Shown here one piece after another: positions 31,227 through 42,467 of a stretch of 64,000 bases of DNA. The notes under the pieces are model-generated. The model did no database searches and had not been told where the DNA came from. It was given only the letters and a program-made list of their open reading frames with translations. How positions within the stretch are numbered: the stretch's first letter is position 1; every line of letters starts with the position of its first letter. The translations under genes were made by a program, and so were the position numbers. Source of the stretch: Hyphomicrobiales bacterium (lineage in GTDB: Bacteria; Pseudomonadota; Alphaproteobacteria; Rhizobiales; Xanthobacteraceae); contig JAFKKH010000019.1 in the NCBI GenBank assembly GCA_017305665.1, positions 124,001 to 188,000 on the forward strand. Direction: 5' to 3'.

Positions 31227-31937
31227 ATGCTCACGCGCAAACAGTATGAACTCCTGCGTTTTATCAATGAGCGGCTGAAGGAGGCCGGCGTCCCACCCTC
31301 GTTCGATGAAATGAAGGATGCGCTTGATCTGCGCTCCAAGTCCGGCATCCACCGCCTGATCACGGCGCTGGAAGAACGCGGCTTCATCCGCCGCCTGCCG
31401 AATCGGGCCCGCGCCATCGAGGTCATCAAGCTGCCCGAGCTCGCCGGCAGCGGCGGTAACAGCCGGCGCGGATTCACCCCAAGCGTGATCGAAGGCAACC
31501 TCGGCAAGGTCCGCCCGAACAACAACGGCGGCGGTGCCGTCGATGACGGCGAGCGCCCGGTGGCCGTGCCCGTGATGGGCCGTATCGCGGCCGGTACCCC
31601 GATCGAGGCGTTGCAGACCCGCAGCCACACCATCAGCGTGCCGCCCGACATGCTTGGCACTGGTGAACACTACGCCCTTGAGGTGCGCGGCGACTCCATG
31701 CAGGAGGCCGGCATCCTCGACGGCGACATGGCCCTGATCCAGCGTAACGAGACCGCCGAGACCGGCGATATCGTGGTCGCCCTGATCGACGAGGAGGAAG
31801 CCACGCTGAAGCGCTTCCGCCGCCGTGGGGCATCGATCGCGCTCGAACCCGCCAACGCCGCCTACGAGGTCCGCATCCTCCCGCCCAACCGGGTCCAGAT
31901 CCAGGGCAAGCTGATCGGCATCTACCGGAAGTACTGA
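31227..31937 (+). CDS. lexA: SOS repressor LexA
   Basis: Transcriptional repressor of the DNA-damage response, inactivated by RecA-stimulated self-cleavage. The 236 residues hold an N-terminal winged helix ([34 protein letters not shown]), a linker, the cleavage site Ala122-Gly123 in GRIAAGTP and the catalytic dyad Ser157 (GDSM) and Lys195 (EATLK). The start is the ATG with GGGGA upstream; long open codons before it span the promoter. It is preceded by two SOS boxes and is convergent with comEC. Confidence 0.97.
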   Translation: MLTRKQYELLRFINERLKEAGVPPSFDEMKDALDLRSKSGIHRLITALEERGFIRRLPNRARAIEVIKLPELAGSGGNSRRGFTPSVIEGNLGKVRPNNNGGGAVDDGERPVAVPVMGRIAAGTPIEALQTRSHTISVPPDMLGTGEHYALEVRGDSMQEAGILDGDMALIQRNETAETGDIVVALIDEEEATLKRFRRRGASIALEPANAAYEVRILPPNRVQIQGKLIGIYRKY

Positions 31938-34228
31938 TCCGGACGGACGCTCAATCGTCCGGCCGGAGGTCCGCCGCCACAGGCGTGGCGTCGACGGGGT
32001 GCGCTGGCGCACGACGCGACGTGCTCTGAGGTCGCCGGCCGTCGCCGACGGCGGGGGACCAGGGTCGATCGACGCCCTTCGGCCGGATGGCGCTGATGGC
32101 AAAATTGTGTTGTCCGCTGCCCTGGGTTCGCCGCAAGGCCAGCGCGCCCTCCCGTCGCAGCCTGTCGCTGTCGATCACCTCGGCTTGGCACCCCTCGGGG
32201 GCCTGCCCACGGGGTCACGATCACCGCGGCCCGCGCACAGTCGTCCTCTAGCGCCTCAGGACGCTGTGCCAGCGCGACGAGCCCGCCGCCGGCCATTGGA
32301 ACCACACAGCCCGCCTCGTCGCACGAGACGCCTTCTGCAAGCACGGGATCGGCAGGCTGACGTCCGTCCGCATCCGCGGCCAGCCACTCCTTGATCATGA
32401 AGGTGTCCTTGGCCATCCGCATGAGATGCAACCGGCCATCCCCTCCGCGTACGCCGACAGCGTGGCCGTCAGCCGAGACCAGGATGTCCGGCTGCTTCAC
32501 CGCGAGCGACCAGGCAATCGCAAACCCGATGACCACCGCTCCGCTCCAGCGCAGCGGCGTCCTCAGCAGCCCGAGCAGAACGATCCCAATAGTCGCCGCG
32601 ATCAGCGGCCCGGTGCCGAAGGATGCCATGCGGCCGATGGCGCCAGGCAGTGCCGCGACCCATTGCGACACCGCGATCATCCAGTCGATGCCAAGATCCA
32701 TCAACCGCCAGAACACGCCGTCGAAACCGAACGGCATAGCCAACAGTCCGAGAAGCCCGGCCGGCATCACCAGCGCCGAGACCACCGGCATCGCCAACAG
32801 GTTCGCGATGACGCCGTAAGGCGTCACGCGATGAAAGTGAAAAGCTGCATAGGGTGTCGTCGCGAGTCCGGCGACAAACGATGCCAGCGCAAGCGTGATG
32901 ATCTCGCGACCGCCCCACAGCGCCGCCCGTGCCGTCGGCGAGTGATCGGGCGACGCGAACAGCTTTGGCATACCGATCTGCACAAGCGCCACCAGCCCGA
33001 GCGTCGCCGCGAACGACATCTGGAAGCTCGGATGCACCAGCGCTTCCGGCGCGATCGTCAGCACGATCATCGCCGCCACCGCCAGGGTGCGAAACGTGAT
33101 GGCACGGCGATCGACCATGACCGCGATCAGCACCACCGCCGTCATGAAAAACGATCGCTGGGTTGCGACCTCCGCGCCCGACAGCAGCAGGTAGAACGCT
33201 GCGGCGACGAGCGCTGCGGCTGCGGACCACTTCTTGATCGGGAAGGTCACGGTCAGGGTTGGGATCAACGCCAGCAAAGCACGTATCGCGAAGAACACCA
33301 CGCCCGCAACCGCAGCCATGTGATAGCCGGAAATCGAGAGCACATGGCCAAGTCCGGAAATGAATAGCGCGTCGTTCACGGGCGTCGTGATGGCATCGCG
33401 CCGCCCTGTCAGAAGCGCGGTTGCAATGGCGCGGGAATCCCCGCTGAGCACGAGACGGATGCGGGCATCGATGGCATCGCGAAAATCCTGCATCAGCGTC
33501 GCATAACGCAAGGCAAGACCGCCGCTGTTCGGCGGCGTCAGAACCTTGATCGCGCCCATGACGAAACCGGACGCGCCGATGCCCTGAAAATACATGTCGC
33601 GGCCGAAGTCGTAGCTACCGGGCCGCATTGGCGCGAGCGGCGGCTGCAACCGCGCTTTCAACTCCACGAAGCTGCCGACCGGAGGCGCGGTGTCCTTTCG
33701 AACCGAAAGCCGAACGCGGTCGAGTTTAACGTGCCGCCACGGATCATCCATCTCGACGACCCGCAGCACAAACCGGTCGGTGCGCTCGCGCACCTCGCGC
33801 GTCTCGACGAACCCCTTGAGCAAGGGGACATAGACCGGCCGTGTCAAAACGACGTGCGACACCCGCGCCGTTTTCAGCGTGGCCGCGGCAAAGCCTGCGG
33901 ACATCGCCGCGATCAACACGAAAGCCGCAAACAACCGATGCCGCCGCAGCAAAAGGGCCGCGAAGCAAAGCGCCGTCGCGGTCGCCGCCGCGACCCACGC
34001 GACCGGCTCATGATCGGCCGTGAAGTAAAGCGCGATACCCGCGCCGAACGCGATCGGCACCCAAGGCAGCAGCCGCCCGGCTCCGGCTTCTGCGCGCAGC
34101 CACGCCTTGAGCTTATCTGCAAATGAGAACCGCAGTCCGAAGGGTAACGTCGCGGCGGCGGCTTCCCGCTGCGGCCACGTCCCTGCATAGCCACCCGTTC
34201 GATCCCGAGCCCTGCCCCGCTCCGGCAT
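31922..34228 (-). CDS. comEC: ComEC/Rec2 family DNA uptake channel, frameshifted near the C-terminus
   Basis: Inner-membrane channel protein related to competence ComEC. The domain order is DUF4131 (about residues 50-250), the competence domain (about 280-560, including [14 protein letters not shown] and [13 protein letters not shown]), then a soluble C-terminal region that lacks the metal-binding HxHxDH of a metallo-beta-lactamase domain. After IVTPWAG the literal frame turns into Arg-rich sequence and overlaps lexA. The next frame gives a sensible end ([21 protein letters not shown]) stopping at 31951. Deleting one C at 32206-32208 restores a 758-residue product. Either a recent mutation or a homopolymer error. 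Confidence 0.85.
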   Translation of the reverse strand: MPERGRARDRTGGYAGTWPQREAAAATLPFGLRFSFADKLKAWLRAEAGAGRLLPWVPIAFGAGIALYFTADHEPVAWVAAATATALCFAALLLRRHRLFAAFVLIAAMSAGFAAATLKTARVSHVVLTRPVYVPLLKGFVETREVRERTDRFVLRVVEMDDPWRHVKLDRVRLSVRKDTAPPVGSFVELKARLQPPLAPMRPGSYDFGRDMYFQGIGASGFVMGAIKVLTPPNSGGLALRYATLMQDFRDAIDARIRLVLSGDSRAIATALLTGRRDAITTPVNDALFISGLGHVLSISGYHMAAVAGVVFFAIRALLALIPTLTVTFPIKKWSAAAALVAAAFYLLLSGAEVATQRSFFMTAVVLIAVMVDRRAITFRTLAVAAMIVLTIAPEALVHPSFQMSFAATLGLVALVQIGMPKLFASPDHSPTARAALWGGREIITLALASFVAGLATTPYAAFHFHRVTPYGVIANLLAMPVVSALVMPAGLLGLLAMPFGFDGVFWRLMDLGIDWMIAVSQWVAALPGAIGRMASFGTGPLIAATIGIVLLGLLRTPLRWSGAVVIGFAIAWSLAVKQPDILVSADGHAVGVRGGDGRLHLMRMAKDTFMIKEWLAADADGRQPADPVLAEGVSCDEAGCVVPMAGGGLVALAQRPEALEDDCARAAVIVTPWAGPRGVPSRGDRQRQAATGGRAGLAANPGQRTTQFCHQRHPAEGRRSTLVPRRRRRPATSEHVASCASAPRRRHACGGGPPAGRLSVRPDQYFR
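31939..31962. terminator. Hairpin between convergent lexA and comEC
   Basis: A perfect 7-base stem, CCGGACG and CGTCCGG, with a 10-base loop begins one base after the lexA stop and runs into the restored comEC 3' end. There is no clear T-run on either strand, so termination is plausible only. Confidence 0.4.
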
Positions 34229-34309
34229 CCCTCGCGCCCTCGCTGCGCGAGATGCTAGCGGAAGGTCCCATGCAGCGAACAGCGGAACGGATGCGGAATA
34301 TCTGGGAAA

Positions 34310-35986
34310 TTACCCGCTCGCGGCCACTTTGGCCCAGGTGTCGCGCAAGCCTACGGTCCGGTTGAAGACGAGTCGGCCGGGCGCTGAATCCTTGTCGCGA
34401 GTGAAATAACCCTGCCGCTCGAATTGCACGGCGCCTGGGGTGTTGTCACCGGCGAGCGCGGGTTCGACCATGCAACCGGACAGCGTTTCCAGCGATTGCG
34501 GGTTGAGCTGGGATGCGAAGTCGGCGGCTTCCGGCTGCGGCGTCGCAAAGAGATGATTGTAAAGACGGATCTCCGCCGGGACCGCATCGGCCGCACTCAC
34601 CCAATGCATCGTCGCCTTCACCTTGCGGCCGTCGGGCGCGTTGCCACCCTTGGTCGCGGGATCATAGGTACAGCGCAGTTCAGTCACTTCACCCGCCGCA
34701 TTCTTCACGACATCGCGGCAGGTAATGAAGTAGGCGTAGCGCAGCCGCACCTCATTGCCCGGCGACAGCCGGAAGAACTTCTTCGGCGGGTTTTCCATAA
34801 AGTCATCCTGCTCGATATAGAGTTCGCGTCCGAACCGGATACGCCGCGTCCCCTGCGAGGGATCATCCGGATGATTGACCGCCTCGAGCTCTTCGCTCTG
34901 CCCTTCCGGATAGTTCTCGATCACAACTTTGAGCGGACGCAATACGGCCATGCGGCGCGACGCCGTCTTGTTGAGCACTTCGCGGACCGCAAAATCGAAC
35001 ATTCCGATATCGACGGTGCTGTTGGCCTTTGCGACGCCGATGCGCTTGACGAACTCGCGCAGCGCCTCCGGCGGCACGCCGCGCCGCTGCAGGCCCGCAA
35101 GCGTCGGCATGCGCGGATCGTCCCATCCCGCCACATGACCTCCGCGCACCAGTTCGGTCAGAACCCGCTTTGAAAGCAGCGTGTGGGTCAGATTCAACCG
35201 CGCGAATTCGTACTGATGAGGATGCGACGGTACCGGCAGGTTGTCGAGAAACCAGTCGTAGAGCGGCCGGTGATCCTCGAACTCCAGCGTGCAGATCGAA
35301 TGCGTGATGTGCTCGATCGAGTCCGACTGCCCGTGCGCGAAATCGTAGCTCGGGTAGATATTCCACGCGGTCCCGGTGCGCGGATGATGCGCATGCAGGA
35401 TCCGGTAGAGCACGGGATCGCGCAGGTTGATGTTGCCCGACGTCATATCGATCTTGGCGCGCAGCACGCGCGCACCATTCGGAAACTCGCCGGCGCGCAT
35501 CCGCGCGAACAGATCGAGATTTTCATCGACGGGCCGATCGCGGAACGGGCTGTTCTTGCCGGGCTCGGTCAAGGTGCCCCGCGCCAGCCGGATGTCTTCC
35601 TGCGACTGGTCGTCGACATAGGCCTTGCCGGCACGGATGAGATCCTGCGCCCAGGCGTAAAGCTGCTCGAAGTAGTCCGACGCATAGTGCAGGTGCGTGC
35701 CCCAGTCGAAGCCCAGCCAGCGGACGTCGCGCTGGATGGCATCGATGTATTCCTGCTCCTCCTTGGCCGGATTGGTATCGTCGAAGCGCAGGTGGCAACG
35801 GCCGCCGAATTCCTCGGCAATGCCGAAATTCAGGCAGATCGATTTGGCGTGGCCGAGGTGGAGATAGCCGTTCGGCTCCGGGGGAAACCGGGTGACGACG
35901 CTCGTCTGCTTTCCGGACGCAAGGTCCGCCGCCACGATGTCGCGTATGAAATCCCGGCCCGCTTCCGGGGTCGATTCGTCAGTCAT
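34310..35986 (-). CDS. glnS: Glutaminyl-tRNA synthetase
   Basis: Charges tRNA-Gln directly. The 558 residues contain the class I HIGH-type motif in [31 protein letters not shown], the KMSKS-like TLLSKRVL, and the two C-terminal beta-barrel anticodon-binding domains. The start [10 protein letters not shown] is supported by AAGG upstream; 76 further open codons are rejected. It is divergent from gltX across 218 bases. Many alphaproteobacteria lack GlnRS and use GatCAB, so its presence beside gltX is notable. Confidence 0.96.
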   Translation of the reverse strand: MTDESTPEAGRDFIRDIVAADLASGKQTSVVTRFPPEPNGYLHLGHAKSICLNFGIAEEFGGRCHLRFDDTNPAKEEQEYIDAIQRDVRWLGFDWGTHLHYASDYFEQLYAWAQDLIRAGKAYVDDQSQEDIRLARGTLTEPGKNSPFRDRPVDENLDLFARMRAGEFPNGARVLRAKIDMTSGNINLRDPVLYRILHAHHPRTGTAWNIYPSYDFAHGQSDSIEHITHSICTLEFEDHRPLYDWFLDNLPVPSHPHQYEFARLNLTHTLLSKRVLTELVRGGHVAGWDDPRMPTLAGLQRRGVPPEALREFVKRIGVAKANSTVDIGMFDFAVREVLNKTASRRMAVLRPLKVVIENYPEGQSEELEAVNHPDDPSQGTRRIRFGRELYIEQDDFMENPPKKFFRLSPGNEVRLRYAYFITCRDVVKNAAGEVTELRCTYDPATKGGNAPDGRKVKATMHWVSAADAVPAEIRLYNHLFATPQPEAADFASQLNPQSLETLSGCMVEPALAGDNTPGAVQFERQGYFTRDKDSAPGRLVFNRTVGLRDTWAKVAASG

Positions 35987-36204
35987 TGTGTACCTTTCAA
36001 GCTTGCGCCTATGTGCCAAATCCGCGGGCGCGCGCCAAGGGCTGCGCGACTGCCGGCCGATCCCGGCATGGGCACAGCGAGTTCCGGCTATGACAATTCG
36101 CCCGCCTGTCCGCCGGGAAAAAGCGTCAATTAGCCGTGCGAGAGAATCCGGGGTGTGATAAACGGCCCCGCCAATCCCGTCGCCGAAAGCTTCAGATTCC
36201 CGAA

Positions 36205-37629
36205 ATGACCGCACCTGTCGTCACCCGCTTTGCTCCATCTCCAACCGGTTTTCTCCATATCGGCGGCGGGCGGACCGCGCTGTTCAACTGGCTTTACGCG
36301 CGCAAGCACGGCGGCAAGATGCTGCTCCGGATCGAGGATACCGACCGTGCGCGCTCCACGACCGCCGCCATCGACGCGATCCTCGACGGGCTCAAATGGC
36401 TGGGAATCGGGTGGGACGACGAGGTCATCTACCAATATTCCCGTGCCGCGCGACATCGCGAGGTCGCCAAGCAATTGCTTGCCGACGGCAGGGCTTATCG
36501 GTGCTACGCGACGCCTGAAGAACTGACCGAAATGCGGGAGAAGGCACGCGCCGAGGGCCGAGCCAAGCTCTACGACGGCCGCTGGCGCGACCGCGATCCA
36601 TCGGAGGCCCCCTCCGATGTCAAGCCGACCATTCGCCTGAAGGCGCCTCTGACCGGCGAGACCGTGATCGAGGACCAGGTACAGGGACGCGTCGTCTGGC
36701 AGAACGAAAATCTCGACGACCTGGTCCTCCTGCGTGGCGACGGAACTCCGACCTACATGCTCGCGGTCGTGGTCGACGACCATGACATGGGCGTGACGCA
36801 CATCATTCGCGGCGATGACCATCTGATCAACGCGGCCCGTCAAAAGCAGATCTACGACGCGCTCGGCTGGGACGTCCCGAACATGTCGCATATTCCGCTC
36901 ATCCATGGTCCCGACGGTTCAAAGCTGTCCAAGCGCCACGGCGCGCTCGGGGTCGATGCCTATCGTGCCATGGGATATTTGCCGGCGGCGCTTCGCAACT
37001 ATCTGGTCCGGCTTGGCTGGAGCCATGGCGATCAGGAGATTTTCACCACCCAAGAAATGATCGACGCGTTCGACCTGTCCGCGATCGGACGCTCGGCGGC
37101 GCGCTTCGACTTTGCCAAGCTCGAAAATCTCAACGGCCACTATATCCGCCATTCCGACGATCACGTTCTCGTAACCATGTTCGAGGATGTGCTCGATTAC
37201 GTGCCTGGCGGGGCCGACCTCAAGCCCAAGCTCAACGATGTCACGCGCGCCCAATTGCTTCGCGCGATGCCTGGGCTGAAGGAGCGCGCCAAAACCCTGA
37301 TCGAACTGATCGACAGCGCCCATTTCATTTTCGCTGATCGGCCTCTGAGCCTTGATCCGAAAGCCGCTGCGCTGCTGACGCCGGAAATCCGCACGTTGAT
37401 CGGCAGGCTGCGCGCAGCGCTCGAAGCGGTCACGCCGTGGAGCGCGGAGACCACCGAAGCCGCCATGCGGACCTTCTCGGAACAAAATAATCTGAAACTC
37501 GGCGCCATCGCGCAGCCGCTGCGCGTCGCTCTGACGGGACGAACTACCTCGCCCGGTATCTTCGACGTTCTGGCCGTGCTTGGCAAAGAGACCTGTGTGG
37601 CTCGCCTTGGGGATCAAAGTCAGCCGTAA
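36205..37629 (+). CDS. gltX: Glutamyl-tRNA synthetase
   Basis: Charges tRNA-Glu. The 474 residues show [20 protein letters not shown] (HIGH motif), [26 protein letters not shown] and the KMSKS-type [13 protein letters not shown], then an all-helical anticodon-binding domain. The start MTAPVVTRF is the usual family start. It sits upstream of gltA in the same orientation, a conserved rhizobial neighbourhood. Confidence 0.97.
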   Translation: MTAPVVTRFAPSPTGFLHIGGGRTALFNWLYARKHGGKMLLRIEDTDRARSTTAAIDAILDGLKWLGIGWDDEVIYQYSRAARHREVAKQLLADGRAYRCYATPEELTEMREKARAEGRAKLYDGRWRDRDPSEAPSDVKPTIRLKAPLTGETVIEDQVQGRVVWQNENLDDLVLLRGDGTPTYMLAVVVDDHDMGVTHIIRGDDHLINAARQKQIYDALGWDVPNMSHIPLIHGPDGSKLSKRHGALGVDAYRAMGYLPAALRNYLVRLGWSHGDQEIFTTQEMIDAFDLSAIGRSAARFDFAKLENLNGHYIRHSDDHVLVTMFEDVLDYVPGGADLKPKLNDVTRAQLLRAMPGLKERAKTLIELIDSAHFIFADRPLSLDPKAAALLTPEIRTLIGRLRAALEAVTPWSAETTEAAMRTFSEQNNLKLGAIAQPLRVALTGRTTSPGIFDVLAVLGKETCVARLGDQSQP

Positions 37630-37782
37630 GGCGCCGAATATCCATATTTTGGTGATCTTGCGATGCACTCGGCAATACGATACCCCTTTGCGCGGCTCTT
37701 CTAGAATAGCCGGCTGGTCTCCCTATCTCATACGAGAAAGAACTGGACGGCTTCCCGCAACGATCTCATCGGGGACTTCGCG

Positions 37783-39084
37783 ATGGACGCAAAAACCACA
37801 AAAACCGCAACGCTCACGGTCGGCAACAAGACCTATGATTTTCCTATCCTGAGCGGCACGATCGGGCCGGATGTCATCGACATTGCCAAGCTTTACGCGC
37901 AGGCTGGCATGTTCACCTACGACCCGGGCTTCACGTCCACGGGTAGCTGCCAGTCGAAAATCACATACATTGACGGCGACGCAGGCGTCCTCGAATACCG
38001 CGGTTATCCGATCGAGCAACTCGCGGAAAAAGGCGACTTCCTCGAGACCTGCTATTTGCTGCTGTACGGCGAGCTGCCGACCAAGGCGCAGAAGCAGGAC
38101 TTCGATCACCGCGTCACCAATCACACCATGGTGCACGAGCAGATGGCCCGGTTCCTCCAGGGCTTCCGCCGCGATGCGCATCCCATGGCGGTGATGGTCG
38201 CATCGGTCGGCGCGCTGGCCGCGTTCTATCACGACTCCACCGACATCAACGATCCGAAGCAGCGCATGATCGCTTCCATGCGCATGATCGCAAAGATTCC
38301 GACGCTGGCTGCGATGGCCTACAAATACACCATCGGCCAACCCTTTATCTATCCGAAGAATTCGCTGAGCTTCGCCGAGAACTTCCTGCACATGTGCTTC
38401 GCCGTGCCGTGCGAGGACTACAAGATCAATCCGGTTCTCGCCGACGCACTCGACAAGATCTTCATCCTGCACGCCGACCACGAGCAGAATGCCTCGACCT
38501 CGACGGTCCGCATCGCGGGTTCTTCGGGTGCAAATCCATTCGCCTGCATCGCCGCCGGCATCGCCTGCCTGTGGGGACCGGCGCATGGTGGCGCCAACGA
38601 AGCCGCGCTTGCGATGCTCGCCGACATCGGAACGGTCGACAAGATTCCGGACTTCATCAAGAAGGTGAAGGACAAGAACAGCGAAGTCCGCCTGATGGGC
38701 TTCGGACACCGGGTCTACAAGAACTACGATCCGCGCGCCAAGATCATGCAGAAGATGTGTCACGCGGTGCTCAAGGAGACCGGCCACGGTGACGATCCGA
38801 TGCTCAAGGTCGCACTGGAACTCGAGAAGATCGCGCTCAGCGATCAGTATTTCATCGACCGCAAGCTGTACCCGAACGTCGATTTCTATTCGGGCATCAC
38901 GCTGAAGGCGATGGGCTTCCCGACCTCGATGTTCACCGTGCTGTTCGCCGTCGCGCGAACCGTCGGCTGGATCAGCCAGTGGAGCGAGATGATCGAGGAT
39001 CCGCAGCAGAAGATCGGCCGCCCTCGCCAGCTCTACACAGGCGTCACGCGCCGCGACTACGTCGATATCGCCAAGCGCAAATAA
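37783..39084 (+). CDS. gltA: Citrate synthase
   Basis: Condenses acetyl-CoA with oxaloacetate to enter the TCA cycle. The 433 residues resemble the NADH-regulated hexameric type of Gram-negative bacteria. Active-site His residues lie in [10 protein letters not shown] and [15 protein letters not shown], and the catalytic Asp in [13 protein letters not shown] lies 7 bases before the ATG. A 153-base leader separates it from gltX and a strong terminator follows, so it is probably an independent transcript. Confidence 0.98.
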   Translation: MDAKTTKTATLTVGNKTYDFPILSGTIGPDVIDIAKLYAQAGMFTYDPGFTSTGSCQSKITYIDGDAGVLEYRGYPIEQLAEKGDFLETCYLLLYGELPTKAQKQDFDHRVTNHTMVHEQMARFLQGFRRDAHPMAVMVASVGALAAFYHDSTDINDPKQRMIASMRMIAKIPTLAAMAYKYTIGQPFIYPKNSLSFAENFLHMCFAVPCEDYKINPVLADALDKIFILHADHEQNASTSTVRIAGSSGANPFACIAAGIACLWGPAHGGANEAALAMLADIGTVDKIPDFIKKVKDKNSEVRLMGFGHRVYKNYDPRAKIMQKMCHAVLKETGHGDDPMLKVALELEKIALSDQYFIDRKLYPNVDFYSGITLKAMGFPTSMFTVLFAVARTVGWISQWSEMIEDPQQKIGRPRQLYTGVTRRDYVDIAKRK

Positions 39085-39125
39085 CAAGCGGCACGGGGCA
39101 AGTACGCTGCCCTGAACAAAAATTG

Positions 39126-39164
39126 AAGGGCCTGATCCGTTGGCCGGATCAGGCCCTTTCGTTT
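39126..39164 (+). terminator. Rho-independent terminator of gltA
   Basis: A 13-base stem (AAGGGCCTGATCC and GGATCAGGCCCTT) with a 7-base loop (GTTGGCC) is followed by TTTCGTTT. It lies 42 bases after the gltA stop and is the clearest intrinsic terminator in the window. Confidence 0.9.
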
Positions 39165-39197
39165 ACGATAACCAAAATACCGGATTGGGAGTTGGCC

Positions 39198-40406
39198 ATG
39201 TCCGCACAACCGACGCCAGATATCCTGTTTCGCAACCTGAAGCTGGGTAACGGCACGCCATCCGCGATCGCGGTTGCGGGTGGACGAATTACGGCAATCG
39301 GAGACGGCGCAGAAGCTGCGCCCGCAACCAACATAATAGATCTCGACGACGCACTGGTGATTCCGGGATTGGTCGAGGGGCACATTCATCTCGACACCAG
39401 CTTTTATGGCGATGCCTGGCGGCCGCACGTGCCCTACACGGCGGGTTTCAATGTGCGCGAGCGGGTCGCCATCCAGCATCGCAACATGGCCGCCGCAGCG
39501 CCGATGGATCAGCGCGCGCGCAATCAGCTCGAATTGTGCATTACCAACGGCTCGGTCGCGATGCGCAGCCATGTCATGGTCGATGGCAGCGTCGGGCTGA
39601 AGTCGCTCGAAACGATTGCCGCTGTGCGCGAGCAATATCGCGATCTCATCGACATCCAGCTCGTCGCCTTTCCACAGAGCGGAATCCTAACTTGCCCGGG
39701 AACAACCGAGCTACTGGATGCAGCGTTCGATCATGGCGCTGACGTGATCGGCGGCCTCGATCCCGCCTCGCTCGACCGCGATGTGAAGGGCCATCTCGAC
39801 GTGGTGTTCGGGGTTGCCGAGAAGCGCGGCGTACCGGTCGATTTTCATCTCCATGAGCCGGATATGATGGGCGTTTTCTCCATCGAGGAAATCGCTGCGC
39901 GTACCCGGGCGCTCGGTATGCAGGGCAAGGTCGCGATCAGTCATGCCTACGGCCTTGGCGACGTTCCCGCCGATACGGTCCGGCAGACTGCCGACACTCT
40001 CGCCGAGTCCGGCGTGGCGATCATGACCAATGCGCCCGGCGCCCGCGCCTTTCCGCCGGTACTCACGTTGCGCGAAGCCGGCGTCACGGTGTTCGCAGGC
40101 AGCGACAACATCCGCGATAGCTGGTGGCCTTATGGCGACGGCGACATGCTGGGACGCGCCATGATGATCGGATATCGCTCCGGGTTCCTGACCGACGATG
40201 CGTTGGACGTGGCGTTCGAGATCGTGACAGCCAATGGTGCCATGGCGCTGGGCATGACCGACTATGGCCTTCAGGTCGGCGCACCCGCCGACTTCGTCGT
40301 CGTGAAAGCCGCCCACATTCCCGAAGCGGTGGTCGCGGTGCCAAAACCGCGGACAGTTTACCGACGTGGCAAATGCATCGTGCGCGGCGGCGTCTTGCAA
40401 CGCTAA
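39198..40406 (+). CDS. Amidohydrolase family protein, cytosine deaminase-like
   Basis: A 402-residue metal-dependent hydrolase of the amidohydrolase superfamily. After a small beta domain, metal ligands appear in VEGHIHLDTSFYG, a later His in VDFHLHEPDMMG, another in VAISHAYGLGD and the Asp in FAGSDNIRDSWW. The order recalls CodA and the AtzC-like deaminases. GGGAG lies 7 bases before the ATG. Substrate could be cytosine, a triazine or another N-heterocycle. It stands alone between the gltA terminator and the convergent lpxB. Confidence 0.82.
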   Translation: MSAQPTPDILFRNLKLGNGTPSAIAVAGGRITAIGDGAEAAPATNIIDLDDALVIPGLVEGHIHLDTSFYGDAWRPHVPYTAGFNVRERVAIQHRNMAAAAPMDQRARNQLELCITNGSVAMRSHVMVDGSVGLKSLETIAAVREQYRDLIDIQLVAFPQSGILTCPGTTELLDAAFDHGADVIGGLDPASLDRDVKGHLDVVFGVAEKRGVPVDFHLHEPDMMGVFSIEEIAARTRALGMQGKVAISHAYGLGDVPADTVRQTADTLAESGVAIMTNAPGARAFPPVLTLREAGVTVFAGSDNIRDSWWPYGDGDMLGRAMMIGYRSGFLTDDALDVAFEIVTANGAMALGMTDYGLQVGAPADFVVVKAAHIPEAVVAVPKPRTVYRRGKCIVRGGVLQR

Positions 40407-40416
40407 CTTCCCGGCT

Positions 40417-41592
40417 CTAGCGGTGCAACATCGCCAGCACGACCTCGGCGGCCTTCACACTCGGTGATTGTTCGCCGGTCGCCATGATCGTATCGAGTTT
40501 GGCAAAGGCCTCGAGCTGACGCTGCCGCGCCGGCGACTGCACCAAAACGTCCCGCAGCGCCGCCGCGAGTTTGTCCGGCGCACAGTCCTCCTGCAGGAAT
40601 TCGGGGATGACGTTTTCACCAATCACGAGATTTGCAAGGATGACCGAGGAAACGCGGATCACCCGCCGCGCGATCCAGGCCTCCGCAGCGCCCGCCTTGT
40701 AGGCCGCGACCATCGGGACGCCGGCGAGCGCCAATTCCAGCGTGACCGTCCCTGACTTCGCGAGTGCTGCGCGAGCCACGCGGAAAGCGGCGCGCTTATC
40801 CTCGTCACCGACGACGATCCGCGGTCGAAGCGGCCAACTCGCAACAGCGGCGGTGATCTCGTCGACGAGATGCGGCATCGTCGGCAAGATCACGTCGACC
40901 TCGGGAATGCCTTGCTGCAAGACTCGCAGGGTCTCGCCGAAGACGGCCATGTGGTGACGGATCTCGCTGCGCCGGCTTCCGGGCAGGACCAGAAGCACCG
41001 GCGGCTCAGCATCGCGCCGCTGGCGTTCTTGTACATCCGGCCGCAGCAGTTCGATCTGCTCGATCAGGGGATGGCCCACATAGGTGCAAGGTGGACCTCC
41101 GAGATCGCGATAGGTCTCGGGTTCGAAGGGCAGCAGCGCCAGCACATGATCCACATAACGGCGCATCGCCCGCGCCCGCCCGGGCCGCCAGGCCCACACG
41201 GTCGGCGAGACGTAATCCACGATGGGCACGGCAGGACGGCGCGCGCGGACCCGACGCGCCACGCGATGGGTGAAATCGGGACTATCGATAATGATCAGAA
41301 TGTCGGGTGATGCCGCAACCACGGCATCGGCCGTCTCGCGAATCCGACGCAAGATCATCGGCAGCTGCTTCGCTACCGCCGAGAACCCCATGATCGACAA
41401 ATCCTCGATCGGAAACAGCGAGGTCAGGCCTTCGCGCATCATCAGCCGGCCGCCAACGCCCTCGAACCGCACCGCATCGCCGAGCCGCTGCCGCAGGGTT
41501 GTCATCAAGCTTGAACCGAGACGGTCGCCCGACTCCTCCGTCGCGATGAGGAATACTTTCAGTGAGGAGTTTGCGGCGGACTCGGCCGGCAT
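40417..41592 (-). CDS. lpxB: Lipid-A-disaccharide synthase
   Basis: Glycosyltransferase joining lipid X to UDP-2,3-diacylglucosamine. The 391 residues contain FLIATEESGDRLGSSL, FEGVGGRLMMREG, IDSPDFTHRVARRVR, VSPTVWAWRPGRA and the UDP-binding LVLPGSRRSEIRHH and SGTVTLELALAGVP. Its ATG shares the A of the lpxI stop (TGATG); a GTG one codon earlier is possible. It is the last gene of the lipid A run. Confidence 0.96.
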   Translation of the reverse strand: MPAESAANSSLKVFLIATEESGDRLGSSLMTTLRQRLGDAVRFEGVGGRLMMREGLTSLFPIEDLSIMGFSAVAKQLPMILRRIRETADAVVAASPDILIIIDSPDFTHRVARRVRARRPAVPIVDYVSPTVWAWRPGRARAMRRYVDHVLALLPFEPETYRDLGGPPCTYVGHPLIEQIELLRPDVQERQRRDAEPPVLLVLPGSRRSEIRHHMAVFGETLRVLQQGIPEVDVILPTMPHLVDEITAAVASWPLRPRIVVGDEDKRAAFRVARAALAKSGTVTLELALAGVPMVAAYKAGAAEAWIARRVIRVSSVILANLVIGENVIPEFLQEDCAPDKLAAALRDVLVQSPARQRQLEAFAKLDTIMATGEQSPSVKAAEVVLAMLHR

Positions 41593-42449
41593 CACACGGG
41601 CAGCCCGATGACGAACAAGCTCGATGCATCCGCCGCGCCAACCAGCGCCTCGGGTTCGGCGACGAGCGTATTGCCGGCAGCAACGGCCACGCCGGCCAAT
41701 CCGGCGGCCGCGGCATTTTCAATCGTGCGCGGGCCAAGCGTCGGCAGGTCGTAGCGCAAATCCTGCCCGCTCTTAGGAGCCTTCACGAGCACTCCGCGTC
41801 CCGGTTTCGCGCGTATCCGTCCCTCCGTGCGCAATTGAGCCACGCGGGCCAATAGCGCATCCGTGCCTTCGATGCCTTCGACACCGACCACATGACCGTC
41901 GATCACCACGACCGCCTGCCCGATGTCGAAAGAGCCAAGCGCGCGCAGCACGTCCTGGCCTTTTGCGATATCGGCGGTCGCGGATGGGTCCGGGCCGATC
42001 CGCGTCAGGCATCCTGGAGGCATCAGCAAATCCGGCGCAACGTCCTTGATGCCAACCATGCGAAAGCCATCGCGTTCGAGAATGCGCCCCATCCCCGACA
42101 GCAAATGATCGTCCCCGCCGCGAAATGCCGCAAGAATGTGTTTCATCACACGGACGGTCCCCCAGTCCAGACGGATCTCGGACAAGGCCGGCCGCACCAG
42201 CGTTCCGATGAAAATCAGGTCGCGGCAGTTTTCGGCGCGCAGCAGACGTGCAAGCTTTCCGATCTGGCCGACCGATATCCAGTGATGACGGAAACGCCCG
42301 ACCTGAGCGGGATCGCAGACGCCCTTCAGCGCGAAGAAAACCGGCTCGATGCGTCGCGCCGCAAGTGAATCCGCAACCGCGAACGGCAGCGCTCCTCCAC
42401 CAGCCACCAGGCCGACCGGCGACGAAATGTCCGGAACGCGATCAGTCAT
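41592..42449 (-). CDS. lpxI: UDP-2,3-diacylglucosamine pyrophosphatase LpxI
   Basis: Hydrolyses UDP-2,3-diacylglucosamine to lipid X, the step carried out by LpxH in enterics. The 285 residues fit the LpxI (DUF1009) family: GLVAGGGALPFAVADS at the start, the HWISVGQIGKLARLL segment, AAFRGGDDHLLSGMGRILE and the C-terminal KAPKSGQDLRYDLPTLGP. Alphaproteobacteria use LpxI in place of LpxH. It lies between lpxA and lpxB. Confidence 0.95.
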   Translation of the reverse strand: MTDRVPDISSPVGLVAGGGALPFAVADSLAARRIEPVFFALKGVCDPAQVGRFRHHWISVGQIGKLARLLRAENCRDLIFIGTLVRPALSEIRLDWGTVRVMKHILAAFRGGDDHLLSGMGRILERDGFRMVGIKDVAPDLLMPPGCLTRIGPDPSATADIAKGQDVLRALGSFDIGQAVVVIDGHVVGVEGIEGTDALLARVAQLRTEGRIRAKPGRGVLVKAPKSGQDLRYDLPTLGPRTIENAAAAGLAGVAVAAGNTLVAEPEALVGAADASSLFVIGLPV

Positions 42450-42467
42450 GACTCGCCCGCGGCTCCG

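Noticed and set aside
32195..32215. Programmed ribosomal frameshift in comEC
   Set aside because: No slippery heptamer with downstream structure is evident; a simple one-base insertion in a C run explains the frame change better.
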